From the NCBI RefSeq assembly GCF_000359585.1, contig NZ_APMH01000018.1:1-64000 (forward strand): DNA of 64,000 nt. The letters are read 5' to 3'. The notes under the pieces were generated by a model. The model was not told where the DNA came from. It ran no database searches and saw only the letters and a program-made list of their open reading frames with translations. Below, one piece after another: positions 1 through 7,720 of the stretch. The position numbers and the translations under genes were made by a program. Source of the stretch: Clostridium tyrobutyricum DSM 2637 = ATCC 25755 = JCM 11008 (GTDB lineage: Bacteria; Bacillota; Clostridia; Clostridiales; Clostridiaceae). The stretch's first letter is position 1; each line of letters starts with the position of its first letter.

Positions 1-31
1 AGGTGACGCTCTACCACTGAGCCACTCCCGC
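1..31 (-). tRNA. tRNA-Gly, 5' part only (window edge)
   Basis: On the minus strand the acceptor 5' strand GCGGGAG, a D arm with GGCTCAGTGGTAGAGC and the start of an anticodon stem (CACCT) are present; the window edge cuts the gene just before the anticodon. Known tRNA-Gly(GCC) genes of firmicutes begin this way, so glycine is the best guess, but the anticodon is not visible. It is the most distal tRNA seen in the operon. Confidence 0.75.
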
Positions 32-49
32 TCATTTTAATTATATGAA

Positions 50-133
50 TGGTGCAGATGAAGGGAGTCGAACCCCCACGCCAAAGGCGCTAGATCCTAA
101 GTCTAGTGCGTCTGCCAATTCCGCCACACCTGC
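50..133 (-). tRNA. tRNA-Leu (anticodon UAG)
   Basis: 84 nt including encoded CCA. Acceptor GCAGGTG pairs with CATCTGC. The anticodon loop CTTAGGA gives UAG, and the long variable arm is typical of class II leucine tRNAs. Second-last gene of the minus-strand tRNA operon. Confidence 0.97.
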
Positions 134-170
134 ATATTGAAAAATATAATTAAAATAATTTTAAAACTAA

Positions 171-246
171 TGGTGGCTCACCGGGGAATTGAACCCCGGA
201 CAACATGATTAAAAGTCATGTGCTCTACCAACTGAGCTAGTGAACC
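171..246 (-). tRNA. tRNA-Lys (anticodon UUU)
   Basis: 76 nt with encoded CCA. Acceptor GGTTCAC/GTGAGCC, anticodon loop CTTTTAA, and a normal T arm (GGTTCAATTCC). Major lysine tRNA for AAA codons, which dominate here. Confidence 0.97.
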
Positions 247-252
247 AAAGTT

Positions 253-327
253 TGGCTGGGATGGCAGGATTTGAACCTACGAATGATGGAGTCAAAGTCC
301 ATTGCCTTACCACTTGGCTACACCCCA
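253..327 (-). tRNA. tRNA-Gln (anticodon UUG)
   Basis: 75 nt with encoded CCA. Acceptor TGGGGTG/CATCCCA, discriminator G, anticodon loop CTTTGAC. In clostridia this tRNA is usually first charged with glutamate and then amidated by GatCAB, whose genes lie at 6256-9492. Confidence 0.97.
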
Positions 328-336
328 ACTTATTTA

Positions 337-413
337 TGGGGTGGACGATGGGGCTCGAACCCACGACAACCAGAACCACAATCTGGCGCTCTACCAACTG
401 AACTACGTCCACC
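337..413 (-). tRNA. tRNA-His (anticodon GUG)
   Basis: 77 nt counting the genomically encoded G at position -1, which pairs with discriminator C73 as expected for tRNA-His. Acceptor GTGGACG/CGTCCAC, anticodon loop TTGTGGT, CCA encoded. Confidence 0.97.
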
Positions 414-433
414 ACATTATACTTAATACTTAA

Positions 434-509
434 TGGTGCGCCATCGGGGATCCGAACCCCGGACAACCTGATTAAGAGTCAGATGCTCTACCAACTGAGC
501 TAATGGCGC
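434..509 (-). tRNA. tRNA-Lys (anticodon CUU)
   Basis: 76 nt with encoded CCA. Acceptor GCGCCAT/ATGGCGC and anticodon loop CTCTTAA. It is a second lysine isoacceptor, reading AAG, with a different acceptor stem from the UUU gene in the same operon, so not a simple duplicate. Confidence 0.97.
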
Positions 510-514
510 ATTAA

Positions 515-591
515 TGGTGCGTCTTAAGGGATTCGAACCCCCGGCCCACGGCTTAGAAGGCCGTTGCTCTATCCAACTGAGCTAAAGACGC
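515..591 (-). tRNA. tRNA-Arg (anticodon UCU)
   Basis: 77 nt with encoded CCA. Acceptor GCGTCTT/AAGACGC, anticodon loop CTTCTAA. It reads AGA/AGG, the preferred arginine codons of most genes in this window. Confidence 0.97.
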
Positions 592-597
592 GCACTC

Positions 598-671
598 TGG
601 AGCGGGTGAAGGGAATCGAACCCTCATAACTAGCTTGGAAGGCTAGCACTCTACCACTGAGTTACACCCGC
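598..671 (-). tRNA. tRNA-Gly (anticodon UCC)
   Basis: 74 nt with encoded CCA and discriminator T. Acceptor GCGGGTG/CACCCGC, anticodon loop CTTCCAA. It differs in body sequence from the partial glycine tRNA at the window edge. Confidence 0.97.
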
Positions 672-686
672 ATAAAATGATTCATG

Positions 687-762
687 TGGTCGGGGTGACA
701 GGGATTGAACCTGCGACCTCATGGTCCCAAACCACGCGCGCTCCCATCTGCGCCACACCCCG
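687..762 (-). tRNA. tRNA-Pro (anticodon UGG)
   Basis: 76 nt with encoded CCA. Acceptor CGGGGTG/CACCCCG, anticodon loop TTTGGGA. First gene of the operon, about 70 nt downstream of the -10 box at 832-837. Confidence 0.97.
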
Positions 763-790
763 AAATCAATAAATCTATTGTCTGTACCCA

Positions 791-807
791 AGTTTTCTTT
801 GAAAACT
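791..807. repeat. Inverted repeat in tRNA operon leader
   Basis: Perfect 7-bp arms AGTTTTC and GAAAACT around TTT. It lies in the transcribed leader between promoter and tRNA-Pro, so the RNA could form a short hairpin. It has no U-run, so it is not an intrinsic terminator; a processing or antitermination role is only a guess. Confidence 0.5.
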
Positions 808-831
808 CTCAAGCACTCAACGACATAGATT

Positions 832-860
832 ATTCTACACGAAATAATGTAATTCGTCAA
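832..860 (-). promoter_or_regulatory. Promoter of the tRNA operon
   Basis: On the minus strand TTGACG (855-860), a 17-nt spacer and TAGAAT (832-837) match the sigma-A consensus closely. It is the only strong promoter between the phosphodiesterase gene and the tRNA genes. Confidence 0.8.
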
Positions 861-892
861 TAGTTATTTCAAAATTTTTTAAAGTTTTTAAT

Positions 893-1363
893 TTAAACTT
901 CTTCAATACTTGCATTTATACTGCCATTTTCTATGTTTATTATCGCCACACTATTACGCCCATCCCTGGATAGATGCGGGCTTCCAGGGTTAATCAACCA
1001 TATTCCATCTTCACAAGTAATCTCAGATATATGTGTATGTCCAAATAATGCTGCATCTGCTTTTAATTCCATTGCCCTATACTTAAGTCTCAACAAATCA
1101 TATTTTACATTATAGTTATGACCATGAGTTATAAAAAATCTTTTTCCGCCTATTACTTCTAATCTTTCACTTGGAGCATCTGTGGAAAAATCGCAGTTTC
1201 CTCTTACATTTATAATTTTCCCACTATATACTTTCCTTATGTAATCTACATCTCCTACATTATCTCCTAAATGTATAATTAAATCTGGATTGTCAAATAT
1301 TTTAACAATTTTTTTTATACTTGTATTGTATCCATGTGTATCACTTATTACTCCTATTTTCAA
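893..1363 (-). CDS. YfcE/MJ0936-family metallophosphoesterase
   Basis: A 156-residue two-metal phosphodiesterase of the YfcE/MJ0936 family. Metal-binding motifs appear in order: DTHG (D8, H10), HLGDN (D34), RGNCD (N57), THGH (H80, H82) and GHTH (H109, H111). Natural substrates in the family are uncertain; phosphodiester model compounds are hydrolysed. The open frame reaches a TTG at 1369, but that codon sits one base from AGGAGG. The TTG at 1363 has a 7-nt spacer, so I start there. It lies 2 nt after rdgB, which shares the operon and the AGGAGG site in its own 3' end. This pairing with rdgB is common in clostridia. Confidence 0.9.
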   Translation of the reverse strand: MKIGVISDTHGYNTSIKKIVKIFDNPDLIIHLGDNVGDVDYIRKVYSGKIINVRGNCDFSTDAPSERLEVIGGKRFFITHGHNYNVKYDLLRLKYRAMELKADAALFGHTHISEITCEDGIWLINPGSPHLSRDGRNSVAIINIENGSINASIEEV

Positions 1364-1365
1364 TT

Positions 1366-1968
1366 TCAATCCTCCTTCATAAACGAATCTATTTTTTCCT
1401 TTAAAGCTTCAAGTGCTTTAGCTCTATGGCTTATTGAATTTTTTAAATTGGCAGGCATTTGAGCAAATGTTTTATTATATTCAGGAACATAAAATAATGG
1501 ATCATATCCAAAATTATTATCTCCCATTTCACTATGAGCTATTGTTCCATAAACTTCTCCAATTACTTTTATTACTTTATTATCATCTAAAATCAACACA
1601 ATTGCACACACAAACTTTGCCTTTCTATCTTCTTCATCTTTATCTTCCAACAATTTTAACAGCTTTTCATTATTTTTTTTATCATTGCCGTGTTCTCCAC
1701 AAAATCTTGCAGAGTATATTCCTGGAGCACCATTTAATGCATCTACCATAAGCCCAGAATCATCTGCAATTACAATTCCACCTGTTATATCATGTATTTG
1801 CTTGGCCTTTTTATAGGCGTTCTCCATAAAGGTATTTCCATCTTCAACTATATCTATATCTATTCCAACTTCCTTCACAGAAAAAAATTTTACTGGATAT
1901 TTTGAAAATATTTGTTGAATTTCTCTTATTTTATTTTTATTATTGCTTGCTATTATTATTTTTTTCAC
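1366..1968 (-). CDS. rdgB: XTP/dITP diphosphatase (RdgB/HAM1)
   Basis: Hydrolyses non-canonical purine nucleoside triphosphates (XTP, dITP) to the monophosphate, cleaning the nucleotide pool in the cytosol. Family motifs: SNNxxK at the N-terminus, EDGNTFxENA, [20 protein letters not shown] and SHRxxAL near the C-terminus. About 200 residues, the usual length. The frame opens at a GTG at 1977, but AGGTGAT overlaps that codon and is placed 4 nt before the GTG at 1968, giving the conserved [10 protein letters not shown] start. Followed at once by the phosphodiesterase gene. Confidence 0.95.
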   Translation of the reverse strand: MKKIIIASNNKNKIREIQQIFSKYPVKFFSVKEVGIDIDIVEDGNTFMENAYKKAKQIHDITGGIVIADDSGLMVDALNGAPGIYSARFCGEHGNDKKNNEKLLKLLEDKDEEDRKAKFVCAIVLILDDNKVIKVIGEVYGTIAHSEMGDNNFGYDPLFYVPEYNKTFAQMPANLKNSISHRAKALEALKEKIDSFMKED

Positions 1969-2046
1969 ACTTATCACCTGTCCATATAAACACTAATTTT
2001 ACTTATTTTATTAATTTTCATATTATAACTTCAAAACTATAAATAA

Positions 2047-3036
2047 TTAGCTTAACTTTTCCTTAAACACAAATAATTCATCTCTTTTAGGTGGATCAAC
2101 TTCATTTTCACAATTCTTATCTATAAGTATACCTTTCTCATCTGTAATTTTACCTACAATACAAGCTTTAATATTGTGTTTTTCCAAAACTTCCACTAAT
2201 GATTTACCATTTTCAGCAGTTATGAGCATACTCCCCGAAGAAATCAATCTAAGTGGATCTATATCATATTTACTGCATAATTTACTTGTTATTTCAGTTA
2301 TAGGCATCTTATCTTTATATATTTTAAATCCTTTTTTACTGGCTTTAGCTACTTCCCAAATTGCTCCAAGAATTCCTCCTTCAGTTATATCATGCATAGA
2401 GTTTACCCCAAATTTTCCTGATATCAAACCTTCTTTTACTACACTTATATTCTCTATGTATGACTTAGCCTCTTTTATCTCTGCTTCTGATAATATATTT
2501 GCAACTTCCTTTTCATAGTCATTTACTATAATGCTTGTACCTTCTAAACATAAATTTTTAGTAATTATTATATCGTCGCCTTCTCTTGCTCCAGAAGTTG
2601 CAACTGCACTTTTATCCTCTCCTTTACCTATTACTGTACAGGAAATTACCATTTTATTTACAGCTCTAGTTACTTCAGTATGTCCTCCTAATATCTCCAC
2701 ATTCAGCTTTTTAGTTTCATAGTCGATCTCCTGCATAACACTATTAATTTCTTCCAATGTACTGTGCTCTGGCGCTAAAATAGTAACCAGTATACCTACA
2801 GGTTCAATACCACATGAAGCTATATCATTGCAATTTATATTTACTGCTAATTTTCCACTATTTTTATCTGCACCTGTTATTGGATCTGTAGAAAGTACAC
2901 ATTCTTTATCTCCAAAATTTACCACACTGCAATCTTCACCTATGCCGCTTCGTATTCTAACATCTTCTCGCAATACCGTCTTATTGTTATTTATTAAATA
3001 TTTTAAATCATCCCAGTCCAATTTACCAACTTTCAT
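2047..3036 (-). CDS. AIR synthase-related (PurM/HypE-like) protein
   Basis: A 329-residue member of the AIR synthase / HypE / selenophosphate synthetase / ThiL superfamily of ATP-dependent enzymes. Seen: SGIGEDCSVV near residue 31, the STDPITG loop near 48, NINCNDIASCG near 66, GGHTEVT near 116, and a C-terminal domain with HDITEGGILGA. These match the HypE/PurM fold and its nucleotide-binding loops. It lacks the C-terminal Cys tail of true HypE and no hyp genes are nearby, so the substrate is unknown. It is the first gene before the rdgB pair, about 80 nt upstream of it and read the same way. Confidence 0.8.
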   Translation of the reverse strand: MKVGKLDWDDLKYLINNNKTVLREDVRIRSGIGEDCSVVNFGDKECVLSTDPITGADKNSGKLAVNINCNDIASCGIEPVGILVTILAPEHSTLEEINSVMQEIDYETKKLNVEILGGHTEVTRAVNKMVISCTVIGKGEDKSAVATSGAREGDDIIITKNLCLEGTSIIVNDYEKEVANILSEAEIKEAKSYIENISVVKEGLISGKFGVNSMHDITEGGILGAIWEVAKASKKGFKIYKDKMPITEITSKLCSKYDIDPLRLISSGSMLITAENGKSLVEVLEKHNIKACIVGKITDEKGILIDKNCENEVDPPKRDELFVFKEKLS

Positions 3037-3061
3037 AAAATTTCTTCCTTTCTTTTTAAAT

Positions 3062-3076
3062 AAATAGTAACTATTT
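3062..3076. promoter_or_regulatory. Palindrome in divergent intergenic region
   Basis: Perfect 7-bp arms AAATAGT and ACTATTT around one A, in the 94-bp gap between the divergent HypE-like gene and the unknown gene at 3131. The position suits an operator. No convincing -35/-10 pair was found on either strand. Confidence 0.35.
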
Positions 3077-3130
3077 TAAGTCCTGTTTCATATTATTTAT
3101 ATAAGGATTAATTTATGGTAGGTGTATATT

Positions 3131-4525
3131 TTGAAATATATAGGACCCTTTTTAAAAATCAATAAAATAAAGCCCGATAATATCAAATCACAATTATTTT
3201 ATTTAACAAAAGAATCTATAAAACAAATAGTTCTCTATTCAAAATGTGGTATCCCTATATCGCTAAAAGATATGAAATCCAAAAGTTTACCTAATTTTGA
3301 TATTACCACATTTAAAAATGTTTCTCCACTTTTATGTGTATATAGAAAAGCAAATCCTAATCTTATAAACATAAATGACAAGCTTTGCTGGAATGATGAT
3401 AAATTTAAAAAAGATATAAACATCGAAAGCAATGCTTTTATGACACTGTGTCTTCTGGAACTGTGCAATTATTATAATTCTTTTAAAGATAAAGACAATA
3501 ATAAATACAATTTAGGCAAATTATATGCCTATATGTGCAGAAAGCAGCTTGAATTCTATGCCCTATATTTTAGAAACAACCAAGGGGTTTTTGTAGATAA
3601 GAAACATGAAAATAGCTCATATGCCCAGGAACCAAAATTTACAGATAAAAATAAAAAATTCAGTTTTGCAACCCAGGCTCTATTAATGGCTGCTTACTAT
3701 AAGTGCAGTCTTACAATTGAAGATGATGATCGTGAACAATTTAAAAATTTTGCCTATGACATACTTAACATGCTCATTGAATTAAAAGAAGAATTATACG
3801 AACAATCTTTTTCAGAACTCTCAAAATTGTGTTTTGCATTAAATATATTCTATAGTTATTCAAAAGATAAAAGATGCAAAAATCTGATTTTGGATCTTTC
3901 TGAACTAATATTTGAAAATTTTTATAATGATGAATATATATTAAATACAAGTAAAAAAAACCGTGTAGAAAATGATTCAATAAATTATATAAATTATATA
4001 CTTATATACAAACATATAAACATAATAAAAGCCAAAGAAAACGCCCAGTTTATCTATAAAAAATTATTAAAGCTCTATGATCCTGAAAAAGGAATATTTC
4101 TAAAAAATACTTCCGAGAAAAATATAGAATTTTCATGTCTGGAAGTATTATTATATTTAATAAACTGCCTCTTGGACACAGATATAAATAAAGGAAAAAA
4201 TAAAAGTAATTTAATAGCTTTAGATATATTCAACAATCAATTGATAAACTCTGGATTAGTGTTAAGCTGGCCTGAAGCTCCAAATCTAAACAATGCAGAA
4301 AGATATAGAAATCTTTCTATGAAATCTGAAGATTTGATAGAAGAACAAAATTTCAGAATATCTTCAGTTCCGTCTCCAGAAACTTGTGAACTTGCTCCAG
4401 TATTTGCAAAATACGTGAATTACAGTAGAAAAAAGCAGGCATTTAAATCACCTAAACTTTCCTTTGATACTTATAAAAATATGTTTTCATTTTTTTTAAT
4501 ACTTCATGTATTCAAATCAGAATAA
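3131..4525 (+). CDS. Unrecognised 464-residue protein
   Basis: I do not recognise the family. It is Lys/Asn/Ile/Tyr-rich, with no signal peptide, no clear membrane segment and no nucleotide-binding motif. It is largely helical in appearance, with regularly spaced aromatic and leucine-rich stretches (near residues 100-125 and 175-190, and EVLLYLINCLL near 340), which recalls alpha-alpha barrel or repeat proteins but proves nothing. It ends with a hydrophobic segment (FSFFLILHVF). The frame opens at GTG 3122, but AGGTG lies 8 nt before the TTG at 3131, so I use that start. It stands alone on the plus strand, divergent from the HypE-like gene and convergent with the binding protein at 4556. Confidence 0.7.
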   Translation: MKYIGPFLKINKIKPDNIKSQLFYLTKESIKQIVLYSKCGIPISLKDMKSKSLPNFDITTFKNVSPLLCVYRKANPNLININDKLCWNDDKFKKDINIESNAFMTLCLLELCNYYNSFKDKDNNKYNLGKLYAYMCRKQLEFYALYFRNNQGVFVDKKHENSSYAQEPKFTDKNKKFSFATQALLMAAYYKCSLTIEDDDREQFKNFAYDILNMLIELKEELYEQSFSELSKLCFALNIFYSYSKDKRCKNLILDLSELIFENFYNDEYILNTSKKNRVENDSINYINYILIYKHINIIKAKENAQFIYKKLLKLYDPEKGIFLKNTSEKNIEFSCLEVLLYLINCLLDTDINKGKNKSNLIALDIFNNQLINSGLVLSWPEAPNLNNAERYRNLSMKSEDLIEEQNFRISSVPSPETCELAPVFAKYVNYSRKKQAFKSPKLSFDTYKNMFSFFLILHVFKSE

Positions 4526-4555
4526 AAAATTTATATTTGATAATTTAGATAGGGT

Positions 4556-6154
4556 TTATTTACTCAAATATGCTCTATCTAATTTTACATTTCCAAGTTT
4601 ATTTACATAAACTCCCTTAACATAATTTTTACTGCAAAGTATAGTGTTGTCAAGATGAAGTGGAATTAATGCAGTATCCTTCAATAAAATTTCTTCAGCT
4701 TGCTTTAGTTGTGTTAATCTTTTACTATCATCCTTTTCAAAAATTGCCTGTAAAATCTTAGTATCAAATTGACTGTTTCTATATTTAACAAAATTTAATT
4801 TAGAAGATGACTCCCAATTTTCTAATAAGGCTAATGGATAGTAATATTCTCCTCTATAACTCAGCTTTGCTATGTCATAATCTGTACCTTTAATTTTCTG
4901 TTTAAAATCATCTTCATTATATCCTACACAATTTACTTCTATTCCAAGTGTATCTTCAATATTTTTACCTATTGAATCACATACCTTTTTATTTTCCACT
5001 GTATTCACATATATAAGTTTTAATGGAATACCATTATATTTATATTCTGATTTATCCATGAACTCTTTTGCCTCTTTAACTTTTGGTAAAAGTTCATCTG
5101 CTTTTATATAATTTTGATTTAATATGTTTCCGTTGCTATAAGGTACATAAATTGATGAAGCATTTACCTGATTGAACAATATATTTTGGACTATATTCCT
5201 TTTATCAATAGAAAGCTCTATGGCCTTTCTAAAATTACCATTATCCAACTCACTAGATTTTCTTCTGTTAAATACAAGTTCTTCCCCTCCATATGAAGGA
5301 ACAATAGATGTGTTTTCTATATTTTTCATTTCACTTATAGGTGGATTGGTAAATAAATTTACATCTCCATTGTGAAAAGCCGCCAGTGCACTTTCACTGC
5401 TATTAAAAAAAGTAATTACAACTTTACTATCTTTTACATTTCCCTTATTCCAGTAATCATTGTTTTTCTTCAGTACTACGCTTCCATTATCTAATATTTT
5501 ATCTATTTTAAAGCTTCCTGAATACAGTATATTGCTGTAGTTCTTTTTCCAATTTAGTGAATCGTCATTTATTTTTCTAAGTGAGTAAATAGGTTCAGCC
5601 ATTATGTTCAAAAAATAATCAGAAGAGTAGTTCAATCTAAATTGCAAAGTTCTCTCATTTAAAGCTTTAATGGCAATATTATTAGAATCACTATTGTTGT
5701 TAATGTAATCTTGAACTCCAAATATTAGATTTAATTGATGTACATATAAATTATCCGATTTAGTTTTTAATATATTTGAAAAAAGATCTACAAAGTCATC
5801 TGCGGTTATAGTATGACCATCGCTCCACTTTGCCCCTTTTCTTATAGTAAATGTATATTCAGTTTTGTCTTTATTTGTAGACCACTTTTCTGCCAATCCA
5901 GGTATTATCTTACCATCTTCATCCATATTAACAAGACCTTCAAATAAATTTGAAAGAATATCTTTTTCACGTATATTATAAGAATTCAGCATAACTAGAT
6001 CTTTTGGGGATTTAGTTATATTATAAACTATGGCATTTTCATAATTACTGCTGTTTACCTGTTTAACTTTCTTTTTTACAGAAACTTCGCCTACTAGTAA
6101 AAAAATTAAAACAATACTTATAACAGTAGATATTGTAAAAATAATTTTTTTCAT
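4556..6154 (-). CDS. Orphan OppA-like peptide-binding protein
   Basis: A 532-residue family 5 extracellular solute-binding protein, the type that delivers oligopeptides or nickel chelates to ABC importers. Seen: an N-terminal hydrophobic segment (residues 4-22) after MKK, the family signature region from NLFEGLVNMDEDG through WSDGHTITADDF, and the C-terminal lobe with VNCVGYNEDDF. Odd points: the hydrophobic segment ends LLVGEVSVKKK with no lipobox cysteine, so it is not a normal lipoprotein and may be an anchored or secreted form; no permease or ATPase genes are near. GAGGAG precedes the ATG. Single-gene unit converging on the unknown gene at 3131. Confidence 0.85.
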   Translation of the reverse strand: MKKIIFTISTVISIVLIFLLVGEVSVKKKVKQVNSSNYENAIVYNITKSPKDLVMLNSYNIREKDILSNLFEGLVNMDEDGKIIPGLAEKWSTNKDKTEYTFTIRKGAKWSDGHTITADDFVDLFSNILKTKSDNLYVHQLNLIFGVQDYINNNSDSNNIAIKALNERTLQFRLNYSSDYFLNIMAEPIYSLRKINDDSLNWKKNYSNILYSGSFKIDKILDNGSVVLKKNNDYWNKGNVKDSKVVITFFNSSESALAAFHNGDVNLFTNPPISEMKNIENTSIVPSYGGEELVFNRRKSSELDNGNFRKAIELSIDKRNIVQNILFNQVNASSIYVPYSNGNILNQNYIKADELLPKVKEAKEFMDKSEYKYNGIPLKLIYVNTVENKKVCDSIGKNIEDTLGIEVNCVGYNEDDFKQKIKGTDYDIAKLSYRGEYYYPLALLENWESSSKLNFVKYRNSQFDTKILQAIFEKDDSKRLTQLKQAEEILLKDTALIPLHLDNTILCSKNYVKGVYVNKLGNVKLDRAYLSK

Positions 6155-6217
6155 AATACTCTCCTCAATTTATTTAACTGTTTTTAATTATTGCCATATA
6201 TAAAAATTTTAAACAGA

Positions 6218-6262
6218 AAATAAAGAAGATAGAGGGTGCAGTTTATTTGCCCCTTCTATCTT
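6218..6262 (-). terminator. Terminator of gatCAB
   Basis: On the minus strand AAGATAGAAGGGGC pairs imperfectly with GCACCCTCTATCTT over a loop of about 10 nt and is followed by CTTTATTTT. The stem begins inside the gatB stop codon. Confidence 0.75.
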
Positions 6263-7686
6263 TTATTAAATTCTTCATTTACCAGTTCATTTACAATTTT
6301 AGGATTTGCTTTTCCTTTTGTATCTTTCATTATCAATCCTACTATAAATTTAGTTGCTCTTTTCTTTCCATTTTTATAATCTTCCAGTGATTTCGGATTT
6401 TCATCTATAATACGCCTTACAATCCCATATATCTCATCTCTACTGTTATTTTGATCTAATTTATTTTTTTTAATTATTTCATCAGGATTTTTTCCAGCTC
6501 TAAACATCTCTTCCATAACAATTTTACCTATATTATTTGATATAACACCTGAATCCACCAACTTTATAAGTTCTGATAATTGTTTTGGAGTAAATTTTAG
6601 TTCCTTTATACTCCTGGAAGTTTCATTTACAAGCCTTTCTATATCTCCCATAATCCAGTTTGCAGCTGATTTAGGTCTTTCAACAAGCTTGGAGGTATTT
6701 TCAAAAAAATCAGCTGTGTCCATATCCATAGTAAGTACATATGCATCTTGTCTGGATATATGCATTTGATTTACAAACCTTGCAGCCCTATTATATGGGA
6801 GTTCTGGTATTGTATGTCGTATTTTTTCTATTTCTTCATCAGAAATATTTATAGCTACTAGATCTCCCTCTGGAAAATATCTATAATCATTTGCATGTTC
6901 TTTATTTCTCATAACAAAAGTTTTGGACTTTATATCATCCCATCTTCTAGTTTCCTGTTTCAATATTTCTCCACTTTGAATTGTTTTTAACTGGCGTTTA
7001 TATTCATATTCCAAAGCTTTCTCCAAACCCTTGAATGAATTCACATTTTTTATTTCAGTTTTTACCCCAAGTTTACTTTCTTCCATTTTCTTTATGGAAA
7101 TATTTCCATCACATCTTAGGGAACCTTGTTCCATCTTGCAATCTGATACACCTATACATTGAAGTATGCTTTTTAACTTTTGAAGATATAAGGTAGCTTC
7201 CTTTGGAGTTTTAATATCTGGTTTTGATACTATTTCAATAAGTGGAACTCCTGCCCTATTATAGTCTATTAGAGTTCCCGAATCTGTATGAAATAACTTA
7301 GCTGCATCTTCTTCTATATGAATTCTTTCTATTCTTATCTTTCTGGTTTTAGTGCCATTAGTTTCTAAATCAATATATCCATCCCTACATAAAGGAAATT
7401 TATCTTGGGTTATCTGATAATTTTTAGGACAGTCAGGATAAAAATAATTTTTTCTATCCATTCTACTATGATTATTTATGGTACAATTTAAGGCAATCCC
7501 TGCTTTTACAGCATATTCTACAGCTTTTCTGTTCAATTTTGGAAGGGCACCTGGAAGTCCCAGGCATACCGGACATACGTGACTATTGGGTTTTGCTCCA
7601 AATTCAGTACTACACCCACAGTACATTTTAGTATTGGTTAAAAGTTCCACATGAACTTCTAATCCGATGGTTGATTCAAATTTCAC
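6256..7686 (-). CDS. gatB: Asp/Glu-tRNA(Asn/Gln) amidotransferase subunit B
   Basis: GatB binds mischarged Glu-tRNA(Gln) or Asp-tRNA(Asn), phosphorylates the side chain with ATP and completes transamidation with ammonia tunnelled from GatA. The 476 residues match the family length. The N-terminal cradle has the zinc-site cysteines (YCGCSTEF, CPVCLGLPG), then the MDRKNYFYPDCPK and YNRAGVPLIEIV kinase-site blocks. The C-terminal third is the YqeY-like helical tail that binds the tRNA elbow. It is the last gene of gatC-gatA-gatB, 34 nt after gatA. Clostridia need this path for Gln-tRNA; tRNA-Gln is encoded at 253-327. Confidence 0.98.
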   Translation of the reverse strand: MKFESTIGLEVHVELLTNTKMYCGCSTEFGAKPNSHVCPVCLGLPGALPKLNRKAVEYAVKAGIALNCTINNHSRMDRKNYFYPDCPKNYQITQDKFPLCRDGYIDLETNGTKTRKIRIERIHIEEDAAKLFHTDSGTLIDYNRAGVPLIEIVSKPDIKTPKEATLYLQKLKSILQCIGVSDCKMEQGSLRCDGNISIKKMEESKLGVKTEIKNVNSFKGLEKALEYEYKRQLKTIQSGEILKQETRRWDDIKSKTFVMRNKEHANDYRYFPEGDLVAINISDEEIEKIRHTIPELPYNRAARFVNQMHISRQDAYVLTMDMDTADFFENTSKLVERPKSAANWIMGDIERLVNETSRSIKELKFTPKQLSELIKLVDSGVISNNIGKIVMEEMFRAGKNPDEIIKKNKLDQNNSRDEIYGIVRRIIDENPKSLEDYKNGKKRATKFIVGLIMKDTKGKANPKIVNELVNEEFNKR

Positions 7687-7720
7687 ACAAATTCACTTCC
7701 TCTGATTTTATTTATAATTT

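Noticed and set aside
209-466. 85-codon minus frame over the tRNA cluster
   Set aside because: It runs through four tRNA genes and has no ribosome binding site; a chance frame.
1-762. tRNA cluster as an attachment site of a mobile element
   Set aside because: No integrase and no repeated tRNA 3' end seen nearby.
651-860. 69-codon minus frame at tRNA-Gly and tRNA-Pro
   Set aside because: Covers the tRNA genes and the operon promoter; not coding.
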